Assembly (NCBI GenBank): GCA_024698885.1
Contig: JAILQQ010000156.1
Location: 1 to 35,489, forward strand
Source of the DNA: Lachnospiraceae bacterium
Lineage (GTDB): Bacteria > Bacillota > Clostridia > Lachnospirales > Lachnospiraceae
Reading direction: 5' to 3'
DNA: 35,489 nt
The translations under genes were made by a program, and so were the position numbers. The notes beneath the pieces were generated by a model. The model ran no database searches, was not told the DNA's origin, and saw nothing but the letters and a program-made list of their open reading frames with translations. Numbering within the stretch: position 1 is the stretch's first letter; each line of letters begins with the position of its first letter. Shown one piece after another: positions 7,567 through 16,900 of the stretch.

Positions 7567-7725
7567 AGTAACTGTTGAATACAGCCCGAAGCACTTGCTG
7601 CTGAGGGCGTACCAAAATGTAGGTTTTGCGATGCGGCCCGTCCTTTTGCGAAGCAAAACTTTCAATGACGGGCCGCGTATCTGTTCAGAAGCCAAAGGGT
7701 TCTGAACAGATGATAACTACAATAG
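7557..7725 (+). mobile_element. Possible miniature inserted element in the ilvE leader, flanked by 12-bp direct repeats
   Basis: TAACTACAATAG occurs at 7557-7568 and again at 7714-7725, bounding 145 bases. The interior holds a GCGGCCCGTC/GACGGGCCGC stem (7633-7674 region) enclosing a TTTTGC/GCAAAA hairpin, then a perfect 12-bp stem ATCTGTTCAGAA/TTCTGAACAGAT (about 7679-7712). There is no transposase. The layout is that of a small hairpin element with a target duplication. It could also be a structured regulatory leader whose flanking repeats are coincidental. I see no T-box signature and no leucine- or valine-rich leader peptide. Confidence 0.45.
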
Positions 7726-7768
7726 AGAAAAATATATCGGCGTATGATCGGAAGGAAGGGAAACGCTT

Positions 7769-8791
7769 ATGGAAAAAAAGGATATGGATTGGGGAAACCT
7801 GGGATTCGGCTATGTGAAAACAGATTATCGCTTTGTGGCCAATTATAAGAACGGTGCCTGGGAGGAGGGCGGTATAACGGAGGATGCGGATATCGTCCTG
7901 AATGAGTGCGCCTGTGTCCTGCAGTACGCGCAGACGATCTTTGAAGGCTTAAAGGCATATACGACGGAGGACGGCCGCATTGTGATGTTCCGTCCGGATC
8001 TGAACGGCGAGAGAATGGAGCAGTCGGCACAGAGGCTAAAAATGCCTGTTTTCCCGAAGGAGCGCTTTGTGGAGGCCGTGAAGAAGACCGTTAAGGCCAA
8101 TGAAGCCTGGGTACCGCCTTACGGGAGCGGTGCGACTCTTTATATTCGTCCCTATATGTTCGGCTCGGACTCGATTATCGGCGTGAAGCCGGCCAATGAG
8201 TATCAGTTCCGCGTCTTTACGACGCCGGTAGGCCCCTATTTTAAGGGCGGCGCAAAGCCGATCACGGTGCGGATCAGTGACTATGACCGGGCAGCCCCGC
8301 ACGGCACCGGACATATCAAGGCAGGCTTAAATTATGCCATGAGTCTTTTTGCGATCGTGGACGCGCATGAGAAGGGCTTTGACGAAAACATGTATCTGGA
8401 CGCCGCTTCCCGGACGAAGTTAGAGGAGACCGGCGGCGCGAATATCATATTTATCACGAAGGACGGCAAGTTTGTCACGCCGAAATCAAGCAGCATTCTG
8501 CCTTCGATCACGAGACGGTCTTTGGAGGTCGTTGCGAAGGAATATCTTGATATGGAAGTGGAGGAGCGCGAGGTTTACTTAAGCGAGCTTTCCGATTTTG
8601 CGGAATGCGGTCTCTGTGGTACGGCGGCAGTGGTATCGCCTGTAGGGAAGATCGTAGACCATGGAAAGGAGATCTGCCTGCCTGCCGGTATGGAGGAAAT
8701 GGGCCCTGTGACGAAGAAGCTTTATGATACGCTGACAGGGATCCAGATGGGCCGCATCAAAGCGCCGGACGGATGGATCGTGGAAGTGTAG
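7769..8791 (+). CDS. ilvE: Branched-chain amino-acid aminotransferase
   Basis: Transfers the amino group between glutamate and the branched-chain keto acids, the last step of Leu/Ile/Val synthesis, using pyridoxal phosphate. 340 residues, as expected for the BCAT type II (eukaryote-like) branch. Seen are QTIFEGLKAY, RPDLNGERM, LYIRPYMFGSD, the PLP lysine in GHIKAGLNYA (K184), EETGGANI and GTAAVVSPVG. The ATG is preceded by GGAAGGAAGGG at a normal distance. The gene has its own promoter and an unusual ~200-base leader with two strong stems. The next gene, a polysaccharide sugar transferase, starts 13 bases after the stop, so they likely share a message despite different pathways. Confidence 0.94.
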   Translation: MEKKDMDWGNLGFGYVKTDYRFVANYKNGAWEEGGITEDADIVLNECACVLQYAQTIFEGLKAYTTEDGRIVMFRPDLNGERMEQSAQRLKMPVFPKERFVEAVKKTVKANEAWVPPYGSGATLYIRPYMFGSDSIIGVKPANEYQFRVFTTPVGPYFKGGAKPITVRISDYDRAAPHGTGHIKAGLNYAMSLFAIVDAHEKGFDENMYLDAASRTKLEETGGANIIFITKDGKFVTPKSSSILPSITRRSLEVVAKEYLDMEVEEREVYLSELSDFAECGLCGTAAVVSPVGKIVDHGKEICLPAGMEEMGPVTKKLYDTLTGIQMGRIKAPDGWIVEV

Positions 8792-8804
8792 GGTTTAAGG
8801 CTTC

Positions 8805-10235
8805 ATGGTTAGACGCAGATCAGGACTACAAAATTTACTGATATTGCTTTGTGATTTAGCCTCGATTGTAATCAGTCTGTATATTGCGACCCTGATCAGG
8901 GACGGATCCTTTCTGGATTCGTCCGCAGGGCGGATCAGGTTTTTGATCAATCTCGCGCCGATGCTTTTTTTCTTTATCGCGGCGAACCTGACCTGGAACA
9001 ATAATAAAGACTTTTACATCCGGGGCTATCTTTTAGAGCTCTGGCATGTGATCTGGAATAATCTGATCATGCTGACGGGAACCGCCGTGGTGCTGTTCTT
9101 TATCAGGCAGTATGTGCTTTTTTCGAGACTGGCGATCCTGTATTTCTTCCTGATCGACTGCTTTCTCATGTGGGTCGTCCATATTATCTTAAAAAGGATG
9201 ATCCCGCGGCTTTATATGCAGCTGCTGCAGGAGCGAAGCGTCCTGCTTGTCGGGACCGCTGATTTTATCCGGCTGTATTTAAAGGATTATGAGGCTTCCC
9301 ACAATTTCAGCGACGAGATCATCGGCGCGGTGGTCTACGGGAAAGCCTTTCGGGAACCGGGAGATACGGTCACATCGGAAAGCGGTTTACATAATATTCC
9401 GATCGTCACGGATACGGAACACTTATCCGACTACTGCAGAAGCGCCTCGGTGGATGAACTGATCGTCGGGCTTTCGGGGCAGGATCCGGCACTGCTGCCG
9501 GTTCTGAATGAGCTTTCGGTCAGCGGTATTTCCATCAGCTATCAGATCGATATCCCGAGACTATCGGGCTGCAAGCACCGTATCTATGCGGGTACGGAGC
9601 ATATTGACAGTATCATATACGCGAATCAGGTTATTTCAGTGGGCTATCTGCTGATCAAAAGAACGATGGATATTGTCGGGGCGTTATTTGGGTGCCTCTT
9701 TCTCCTACCGCTCATCCTGATCTTCGGGCCCCTGATCCGTCTGGAATCGCCGGGTCCCGTCTTCTTTTCCCAGGAGAGGGTAGGCCGCAACGGCCGGATC
9801 TTCCGCATTTATAAATTCCGGTCTATGTACCGGGATGCCGAGGAACGAAAGAAGGAGCTGCTTGAAAAAAACGAAATGAACGGGCTTGTCTTCAAGATGG
9901 AGGACGACCCCCGGATCACGAAGACAGGACGTTTTCTGCGGAAGACTTCTTTGGACGAATTCCCGCAGTTCATTAACGTCATAAAGGGAGATATGTCTCT
10001 TGTGGGGACGAGGCCGCCCACCGTGGATGAATTTGCGAAATACAGCCTGAACCATAAGAAGCGCCTAAGCTTCCGTCCGGGGCTCACGGGCCTCTGGCAG
10101 GTTTCCGGACGAAATGATATTACGGATTTTGATGAGATCGTCGCGCTTGATATCGAGTATATCGATAACTGGTCGATCCTTTTGGATATAAAGATTCTGT
10201 TCAAGACCCTGCCGGCCATGCTGCAGGGGAAATAA
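8805..10235 (+). CDS. Polyprenyl-phosphate sugar-1-phosphate transferase (exopolysaccharide initiating enzyme)
   Basis: Transfers a sugar-1-phosphate from a nucleotide sugar to undecaprenyl phosphate, starting a surface polysaccharide. 476 residues. Four N-terminal membrane helices (about 8-140), a Rossmann-like soluble middle domain (about 145-270), one more hydrophobic helix (about 288-310), then the catalytic Bac_transf domain: PGPVFFSQERVGRNG, IYKFRSMY, KTSLDEFPQFINV, LVGTRPP and GLTGLWQVSGR. This is the WbaP/CpsE-like architecture. The start lacks a strong ribosome site (TTAAGGCTTC before ATG), so coupling to ilvE is possible. The UDP-glucose dehydrogenase gene follows 15 bases later. 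Donor sugar not determinable from sequence. Confidence 0.9.
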   Translation: MVRRRSGLQNLLILLCDLASIVISLYIATLIRDGSFLDSSAGRIRFLINLAPMLFFFIAANLTWNNNKDFYIRGYLLELWHVIWNNLIMLTGTAVVLFFIRQYVLFSRLAILYFFLIDCFLMWVVHIILKRMIPRLYMQLLQERSVLLVGTADFIRLYLKDYEASHNFSDEIIGAVVYGKAFREPGDTVTSESGLHNIPIVTDTEHLSDYCRSASVDELIVGLSGQDPALLPVLNELSVSGISISYQIDIPRLSGCKHRIYAGTEHIDSIIYANQVISVGYLLIKRTMDIVGALFGCLFLLPLILIFGPLIRLESPGPVFFSQERVGRNGRIFRIYKFRSMYRDAEERKKELLEKNEMNGLVFKMEDDPRITKTGRFLRKTSLDEFPQFINVIKGDMSLVGTRPPTVDEFAKYSLNHKKRLSFRPGLTGLWQVSGRNDITDFDEIVALDIEYIDNWSILLDIKILFKTLPAMLQGK

Positions 10236-10250
10236 AAAGGGGGAGTGCAT

Positions 10251-11516
10251 ATGAACGGGCACACAGTCGGAAAAACATATCATATCGCGGTAGCGGGAAC
10301 GGGTTATGTGGGGATGTCGATCTCCACGCTGCTTGCGCAGCATCACCGGGTCAGAGCCGTGGATATCCTGCCGGAAAAGGTGGAAAAGATTAATCAACGG
10401 ATCTCGCCGATCGCAGATCCCGAGATCGAAGAATATCTGCGGGAAAAGCCCCTCGATCTGGAGGCAACGTTAGATCCGGAATATGCCTATCGGGACGCAG
10501 ACTTCGTGGTGATCTCCACGCCGACCAACTATGATCCCAAAAAGAATTTTTTTGATACCAGAGCCGTGGAGGAGGTCATAAAGCTCGTGACGGAGCTGAA
10601 TCCGGAAGCGACGATGGTCATTAAATCCACGATCCCGGTGGGCTTTACGGAGTCGGTCCGCAAAAAGTATCAGAATCCCAATATCCTTTTCAGCCCCGAA
10701 TTTCTCCGGGAAAGCCGGGCACTGTATGACAACCTCTATCCCTCCCGGATCATCGTCGGGACGGATCTTCATGACCAGACGTTAAGGCAGCGGGCGGAGA
10801 TCTTTGCGGATCTGCTGCAGGAAGGGGCCCTGAAGGAAAATATCGATGTGCTGCTTATGGGCGTGACCGAGGCGGAGGCCGTGAAGCTCTTTGCCAATAC
10901 CTATCTTGCCCTTCGGGTATCGTATTTTAATGAACTTGACACCTACGCGGAGATCAAGGGGCTTGATACGAAAAAGATCATAGAGGGCGTATGTCTGGAT
11001 CCGCGGATCGGGACGCAGTATAACAATCCCTCCTTTGGGTACGGCGGCTATTGCCTGCCTAAGGATACCAAGCAGCTTTTAGCCAATTACGATGATGTGC
11101 CGCAGAACCTGATCCAGGCCATTGTGGAATCCAACCGGACCCGCAAGGATTTTATCGCTGACCGGGTGCTTTCGATGGCGGGCTATTATGACTATTATAA
11201 CCGGGGCGATTACAGCGCCGACAAGGAGAAGGACTGTGTGATCGGGGTCTACCGCCTGACCATGAAATCAAATTCCGACAATTTCCGCCAGAGCTCGATC
11301 CAGGGCATCATGAAGCGGATCAAGGCCAAGGGTGCTACAGTGATCGTCTACGAGCCAACGCTTTTGGACGGCTCCACCTTTTTCGGGAGCATGGTGGTTA
11401 ACGATCTGGCCCGGTTTAAAGAGCAGACAGACGCGATCATCGCGAACCGTTATGACGCCTGCCTTGATGACGTCAGGGAAAAGGTATATACGAGAGATCT
11501 TTTCGGGAGAGATTAG
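10251..11516 (+). CDS. ugd: UDP-glucose 6-dehydrogenase family protein
   Basis: Oxidises UDP-glucose (or a related nucleotide sugar) twice with NAD to the uronic acid, a precursor for acidic surface polysaccharides. 421 residues. Seen are an N-terminal Rossmann motif [38 protein letters not shown], the [16 protein letters not shown] helix, and the catalytic cysteine in [10 protein letters not shown] (C268). ATG 10251 is preferred to the in-frame GTG at 10245, because AAAAGGGGGAG overlaps that GTG and sits correctly for the ATG. UDP-mannuronate or ManNAc dehydrogenases share the fold, so substrate is inferred. Pairing with the sugar transferase upstream supports a polysaccharide role. Confidence 0.88.
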   Translation: MNGHTVGKTYHIAVAGTGYVGMSISTLLAQHHRVRAVDILPEKVEKINQRISPIADPEIEEYLREKPLDLEATLDPEYAYRDADFVVISTPTNYDPKKNFFDTRAVEEVIKLVTELNPEATMVIKSTIPVGFTESVRKKYQNPNILFSPEFLRESRALYDNLYPSRIIVGTDLHDQTLRQRAEIFADLLQEGALKENIDVLLMGVTEAEAVKLFANTYLALRVSYFNELDTYAEIKGLDTKKIIEGVCLDPRIGTQYNNPSFGYGGYCLPKDTKQLLANYDDVPQNLIQAIVESNRTRKDFIADRVLSMAGYYDYYNRGDYSADKEKDCVIGVYRLTMKSNSDNFRQSSIQGIMKRIKAKGATVIVYEPTLLDGSTFFGSMVVNDLARFKEQTDAIIANRYDACLDDVREKVYTRDLFGRD

Positions 11517-11517
11517 G

Positions 11518-12687
11518 ATGGATCTGGACAGATTACAGAACCTGGAGGGACTTTTTGAGCAGGAGATCAAGGAGGGGCGGCTGAAGGGCTGCTCGATCCG
11601 TATCCTGCATCATGGGGAGACCGTATACGGAAAGAGCTTCGGAACGGATGCGCAGGACAGCATATACCGGATCTTTTCCATGACCAAGCCGATCACGGCC
11701 GTGGCGGTTCTTTTGCTGATGGAAAGAGGGCTGCTTGATCTGAAGGAGCCTCTCTCGCGGTATATCCCGGAATTTGAAAAGATGCAGGTGGTGACGCCTG
11801 AGGGTCTGCGGGATGCGGAGAATCCGATCACCATCGCGCACTGCCTGAATATGACATCGGGGATGGTTTACCCGGGGGAGAATTCGATCAGTGAGATACG
11901 CCTTTCGAAGGAAGCGGAACGCATCGCGGTCAGACAGGAATTCGGCGAGGAGCCTGACGCGGTAGCGGTGGCAAAGGCCGTGGCGAACGTACCGCTTCTG
12001 TTTGAACCGGGAACGAAATGGCATTACAGTGTTTCGGCGGATGTTCTCGCAGCGGTGGTCGAAACGATAACGGGTTTCCGGTACGGGGAATTTCTGAAAC
12101 GGGCTGTTTTCGATCCGCTTCAGATGCAGGATACGATGTATGTGTCGGATCTTTCGAAAAAGGAAAAACGCCTTGCGAAGATCTATTCCCGTCAGGCGGA
12201 CGGGAGAGTGGCGGAGGCTTCCGTAGCGCAGCTTGATGATCTGAAAAATACCGCGTTTACGTCGGTTTACGCGACCTCCTTTGACGGGGGCGGCTCGGGG
12301 TTATGTTCTACCATGGAGGATTACAGCCGCTTTGCTTCCATGCTCTTAAACGGTGGTGAATATGAAGGGAAAAGGATCCTCGGCCCAAAGACCGTGGAAT
12401 TCATGCGCACAGACGGCCTGAGCAGCGATGTCAGAAAAACCGTAGACTTCCAGAACGCAGACGGATACTCCTATACGAATCTGGTCCGAATCATGAAGGA
12501 TACCGGGATAGCCGCGTCAAACGGCAGCCGCGGTGAATTTGGCTGGGACGGCATGCTCGGAACCTATTATCTCGTGGATCCGTCAGAAGACCTCGTCATG
12601 GTATACGGCCAGCAGATCTTAGAGGGACTCGACGGACTGCTCATACGAAAGATAAGGAATATTCTGTACAGTTCATTAAAGTCCTGA
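11518..12687 (+). CDS. Serine hydrolase, class C beta-lactamase/EstB-like
   Basis: 389 residues of the beta-lactamase-related PF00144 family, which includes esterases and DD-peptidases. Seen are the nucleophile motif SMTK (S54, K57), a second motif around Y170 (HYSV, where YxN is usual), GGGGSGLCSTMEDYSRFA, and FGWDGMLGTYYLVDP in the place of the KTG/HTG box. No signal peptide is visible, so the enzyme is probably cytoplasmic and more likely an esterase than a wall enzyme or drug-resistance determinant. ATG 11518 begins right after the ugd stop codon with GGGAGAGATTAGG in front; an upstream in-frame ATG lies inside ugd and was dismissed. The gene ends the operon, facing the aminotransferase gene. 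Confidence 0.85.
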   Translation: MDLDRLQNLEGLFEQEIKEGRLKGCSIRILHHGETVYGKSFGTDAQDSIYRIFSMTKPITAVAVLLLMERGLLDLKEPLSRYIPEFEKMQVVTPEGLRDAENPITIAHCLNMTSGMVYPGENSISEIRLSKEAERIAVRQEFGEEPDAVAVAKAVANVPLLFEPGTKWHYSVSADVLAAVVETITGFRYGEFLKRAVFDPLQMQDTMYVSDLSKKEKRLAKIYSRQADGRVAEASVAQLDDLKNTAFTSVYATSFDGGGSGLCSTMEDYSRFASMLLNGGEYEGKRILGPKTVEFMRTDGLSSDVRKTVDFQNADGYSYTNLVRIMKDTGIAASNGSRGEFGWDGMLGTYYLVDPSEDLVMVYGQQILEGLDGLLIRKIRNILYSSLKS

Positions 12688-12725
12688 TAAATCAGTTTTT
12701 ATCAGAGGCTTTCGGCCTCTGAGCT
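12684..12725. terminator. Possible bidirectional terminator between convergent genes
   Basis: CTGATAAA and TTTATCAG can form an 8-bp stem (about 12684-12705), and AGAGGC/GCCTCT around TTTCG forms another inside the last codons of the minus-strand gene. Only short T-runs accompany them, so termination here is plausible but weakly supported. Confidence 0.35.
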
Positions 12726-13820
12726 TAAGATCGATCTTTTGATACAGTCAAGCAGTCTTTCGTTATCCTCCCGCATCATAAAGCAGATCCTGAAAAACAG
12801 GTTGTTTAAGAAGGGGAAGGTGGCGCAGTTTCGTATCATCATTTTTTCCCGGATGCAGTTTTCGAATAAAATATCGGCGTTAAGCCCTTCGCTGTTAATC
12901 TTCACCAGGACAAAGTTGGCCGTCGGCGTAAACACCGTAAGATCCGGTATCTCGCGCAAAGCCTCTGTCATAAAATCCCGTTCCGTCTTTACGAGCTCTC
13001 TTGTTTCCCGGATATAATCCCTGTCGGAAAACATAAGCCTGCCCGCTGCGTCGGCTAAGGAGTTGATGGTCCAGGGGTTTTTGCGGCTGTTGATCAGCTC
13101 GATCAGATCCGTATTGCCCGTGATCGCGTAGCCGAGCCTTAATCCCGGTGCCGCAAAGAATTTGGAGATGCCGCGCAGGATCAGGATGTTGTTGTAGGAG
13201 GCGATTAACGGGATCGCGCTTAAAGCTTCGCAGTTATCGGCGAATTCGATATAGGTCTCATCCACGAGAACAAAAATCCCGTGACGCTTGCAGGTATCTA
13301 AGATCTGGCGCATATCCTCGCGGGTGACCGCGGTAGAAGTCGGATTATTGGGATTGCATATCACAAGAAGCTCGATATCCTCACGCAGCGTATCCTTCAG
13401 GGCGGAAACGTTCAGACGGAAGTCGTCTGCCTCTTCTAACGGAAAATAATGGCTCACGCCGCCGGAGAGGGCGATCTCCCGCTCATATTCGGAATAGGTG
13501 GGGCCTACGATCAATGCTTTTCCGGGTTTTTTGTTCTTGATAAAGAGGGAGATCAGCTCACTGGTGCCGTTGCCGACGATCAGGCTCTCCGGGGCGGCGC
13601 CGCAGTAATCGGAAATAGCCCGTCTGAGAGCCGTATAATCCCTGTCGGGATAGCTTTCGATACAGTCAAGCATCCCGGGGAGCTGCTCCTTGACGCGGCT
13701 GCTGACGCCTAACGGATTGACGTTGGCGGAAAAGCTCAGGATCTCCTCCTTCTTAATATTATAAAGCTGCTCGATCAGTTCAAGATCCGAGCCGTGGAAA
13801 TGATCTGCGTGTTTTATCAT
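12702..13820 (-). CDS. PLP-dependent aminotransferase, CobD/HisC-like
   Basis: 372 residues of fold-type I. The N-terminus (HGSDLELIEQL…LSFSANVNPLG) is the typical opening of L-threonine-O-3-phosphate decarboxylase (CobD), while the rest also resembles histidinol-phosphate aminotransferase. Seen are VGNGTSELI, CNPNNPTS, DETYIEFAD, the PLP lysine in RGISKFFAAPGLRLGY (K220) and a terminal FFRICF arginine. No cobalamin or histidine genes are nearby, so the substrate is open. The start has AGAGGCAG in front, and a TATAAT-containing promoter lies directly upstream, back to back with that of the large cluster. It is the only confident minus-strand gene in the window. Confidence 0.82.
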   Translation of the reverse strand: MIKHADHFHGSDLELIEQLYNIKKEEILSFSANVNPLGVSSRVKEQLPGMLDCIESYPDRDYTALRRAISDYCGAAPESLIVGNGTSELISLFIKNKKPGKALIVGPTYSEYEREIALSGGVSHYFPLEEADDFRLNVSALKDTLREDIELLVICNPNNPTSTAVTREDMRQILDTCKRHGIFVLVDETYIEFADNCEALSAIPLIASYNNILILRGISKFFAAPGLRLGYAITGNTDLIELINSRKNPWTINSLADAAGRLMFSDRDYIRETRELVKTERDFMTEALREIPDLTVFTPTANFVLVKINSEGLNADILFENCIREKMMIRNCATFPFLNNLFFRICFMMREDNERLLDCIKRSILSSEAESL

Positions 13821-13829
13821 ATCTGCCTC

Positions 13830-13858
13830 TTATCATACATTTCTTTCTATGGTATACT
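13830..13858 (+). promoter_or_regulatory. Promoter of the four-gene uncharacterised cluster
   Basis: TTATCA (13830-13835), a 17-base spacer, and an extended -10 TGGTATACT (13850-13858). The transcript would start near 13865, giving a leader of about 45 bases to the TTG start at 13911. The same nine-base extended -10 string precedes the amidase gene. Confidence 0.6.
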
Positions 13859-13861
13859 TTT

Positions 13862-13890
13862 ATTATATATTTTATCTTTCCAAAAAGCAA
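13862..13890 (-). promoter_or_regulatory. Divergent promoter of the aminotransferase
   Basis: On the minus strand, TTGCTT (13885-13890) and TATAAT (13862-13867) with a 17-base spacer. Its -10 lies only three bases from the -10 of the plus-strand promoter, so the two polymerases would compete for overlapping DNA. Confidence 0.55.
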
Positions 13891-13910
13891 CTCAGGGAGA
13901 AGGTGGGTCG

Positions 13911-16900
13911 TTGTCAGATGTTGTGGATAGACTGATCAACGGGTTTTTCGAGTATGAGACCGAAAAGCTTGTTTTTAGTGTACCCAAAATCGAGGAAAAT
14001 CTCAAGCCGAACGATGTGTTTGAGGGCTCTTTTACTCTGACGGCCCAGGGCGGCCAGCCGGTGAACGGCAGCGTCTATTCCTCCTGCATGCGGCTGATCA
14101 GTCTGACGCCGTCCTTCCATGCCGCGCGCTTTGAGGTGAAGTACGGCTTTGATTCCACAGGCCTGGAACCCGGTGCCGTCATCAAGGGGGATATCCAGAT
14201 CGTTTCGGATGCCGGGGAGTACTATATTCCCTTTGTATTTCATATCGTAAGAAATTCCGAGCTTCACGGCAATCAGGAGATAAAGAACCTCTTTCATTTC
14301 TCAAATTCCGCGCAGATGAATTTCCGGGCCGCCGTCCATATTTTCTATTCCGAGAATTTCCTGTCGGTGTTTGAGGGAAATGACCGGGTCCATTACGATA
14401 AATACCGGGGATTTTCCACGAAACGGGGAGATGCGCAGAATGTGGATCTCTTTCTGCGCGCCGTCCGGAAAAAACAGGCTGTCGAGTATAAAACGGATCT
14501 GAGCGTCTATGAATTTTCCAATATCGTATCCGACCTGAAATGTACCCTTGCTGTCAAGAAGTCGACCTGGGGCTATATCGATCTGAGGGTTTCCACCGAC
14601 TGCTCCTTTATCCGCCTGGAAAAGACCGGTATCATCGGGGAGGATTTTCTGGGCAATATCTATAATCTAAGCTTTCTGATCGCGGAGGAAGCCCTGCATG
14701 AGGGAAAAAACTTCGGGACGATCCTCTTAAGCCTGCCGGACGGGCAGGAGCAGCTGCGGGTGGTGATCGTCGCCTCCAAACGGATCGGGAAGGATCCCAA
14801 ACGGATCAGGCGGCGGGAGATGAATGCCCTGACGCATCAGCTGATGCGCCACTATGTGGCTTTTCGGATGAAGCAGATTCAAAAGCTCGTCTGGATCAAG
14901 GAATCCTTAAAGATCGTAGAGCGGATGAACGCGCTGAATGACAAAAATCCTGTTTCCCGGCTTTATCAGGCGCAGCTCTTACTGATGCAGGATCGGACCA
15001 ACGAAGCCAAATGGATCCTTGAGCATATCGAGCGCGATATGCGGATCAAGACCAGAGGAGATGAGATTTATTCATACTTTCTCTATCTGGCGGCGATGTT
15101 TAACAGAGAGGAAGCGTTTATCGACAAGATCACCGCGCAGATCAGGGAAGCCTATGAAAACCACGGAAAAAGCTTTCGGCTGCTGTGGCTTTTACTGTAT
15201 CTGGATGCCGACCTTGCCAAAAGCCCGCCAAAAAGGCTTTCGGCGATCAAGGAGCAGTTTGAGGCCGGCTGCATAAGCCCCCTTCTGTATGTGGAGGCGT
15301 ATAACTGTATCGTGGCAAATCCGTCTTTGATGACGGAGCTGTCGGAATTTGAACTTTCCATCCTTCATTTTGCCCTAAAGAACGGGAAACTCGATCAGGA
15401 GGTAATGGAAAGAGTCCTGATGCTTTCGGAAAAGCTGAAGCATGCGCCGGCACTACTGATCGAGGTCTTCCGGCAGGCGTATCAGCTTGAGGAAAATACG
15501 GAGATCGTGCGGATCCTCTGCGCGCTTCTGATCAAGGACAATGTCACCGACGAGAAGTATTTTGAGTGGTACGCAAGGGGCGTCGAGGCGGATCTGAAGA
15601 TCACAAGGCTTTATGAATACTATATGTTTTCGGTGCCGTTTGACCACAGGATCGTTATCCCAAAGACCGTGATCCTGTATTTCAGCCTGAGCAGTGATCT
15701 GAGCTATGAAAGGACCGCATTTCTGTACGCCAATCTGATCAGGCACCGGGGCCGTCAGCATGAGTTATATGAATCGATGCTCGATAAAATGCGCCAGTTT
15801 GCTTCCGAGCAGATCGAGCTTGAGAATATCAACCGGAATCTTGCGATGATCTATAAGCATCTGATGGTCGTGCAGATGATAACGCCGAAGTTAGCAGGAC
15901 ATTTCCTGCGGATCCTGTTTTCGTACGAGCTTGCGGTTTCCGATCCGCGCTTTACCCGGGTGGTGATCATCCAGGCGGAGCTTAAGGGGGAGCAGTCTTA
16001 TCCGATCGAGGACGGATATGCCTATCCTGTGATCTACTCCCGGAATGTGACGGTCTTTTTGGAGGACGCGAAGGGAAGACGGACGTTAGAGGAATCCGCC
16101 AGGCTCATCCGGGTGCTTGACGATACACTGTATCTGGAGGAAGTCAGAAAGTATGTGACGGATCTGGAAGGATCGCAGAGTGAACCTTCCTTACAGGATC
16201 TCTCCGGGAAAACCGCAAAACCGCGGACGAAGGCCGGGAATGCCGGCTTCCATCTCTATATCTGCACGGTCCGCAACCGCTATGTTTACGTGGACGCCGA
16301 CAACGTGGACGACTGCAGACAGTTAGTGGAATCAGAGGATATCATTGATGCCTATAAGGCGGATATCCGGATCGGATTGATGCAGTACTATTACGATAAC
16401 GGGGAATACGCTGCGCTCGATGAATATCTGCTTCGGATCGACGCGAAAAAACTGCGGGCCAGAGACCGGGTGGATTATATCGATATGCTGGTGCGGCGCG
16501 GCATGTACGAACGGGCCTATGAGACGATCACGATCTATGGCGCGGAGGAGCTGCCGGCTAAGATCTGCGTGCGCATCTGTTCGCAGATGATCGCGGCGCA
16601 TGATGATATCGAGGACCCGATGCTCGTCAAGTTCGCGTATTTTGCGTTCTTAAACGGCAAATATGACCTGCTGACCCTGCAATATCTTGTGCAGAATTTC
16701 AAGGGCCTGACCAAGGAGCTTCGGAATCTCTGGAAGGCGGCAAGGCGTTTCGAGGTCGAATGCGATACGCTGGTAGAAGAGCTTCTGATCCAGATGATGT
16801 ATACCGGGACCATGATCGGCGATAAGGAGGAGCTGTTTGAGGCTTATGTGAAGAGAGGCTCCGGAAGCCGCCTGGAGCTTGCGTTTCTGTCCTATGAGGC

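Noticed and set aside
7573-7768. T-box riboswitch or attenuator leader peptide before ilvE
   Set aside because: I could not find the T-box antiterminator sequence or a branched-chain-rich peptide. A 24-codon frame starting near 7631 (MRPVLLRSK…) has no ribosome site and simply reads through the stems.
11518-12687. Beta-lactam resistance gene
   Set aside because: The fold is shared, but the lack of a signal peptide and the changed second motif make a resistance role unsupported.
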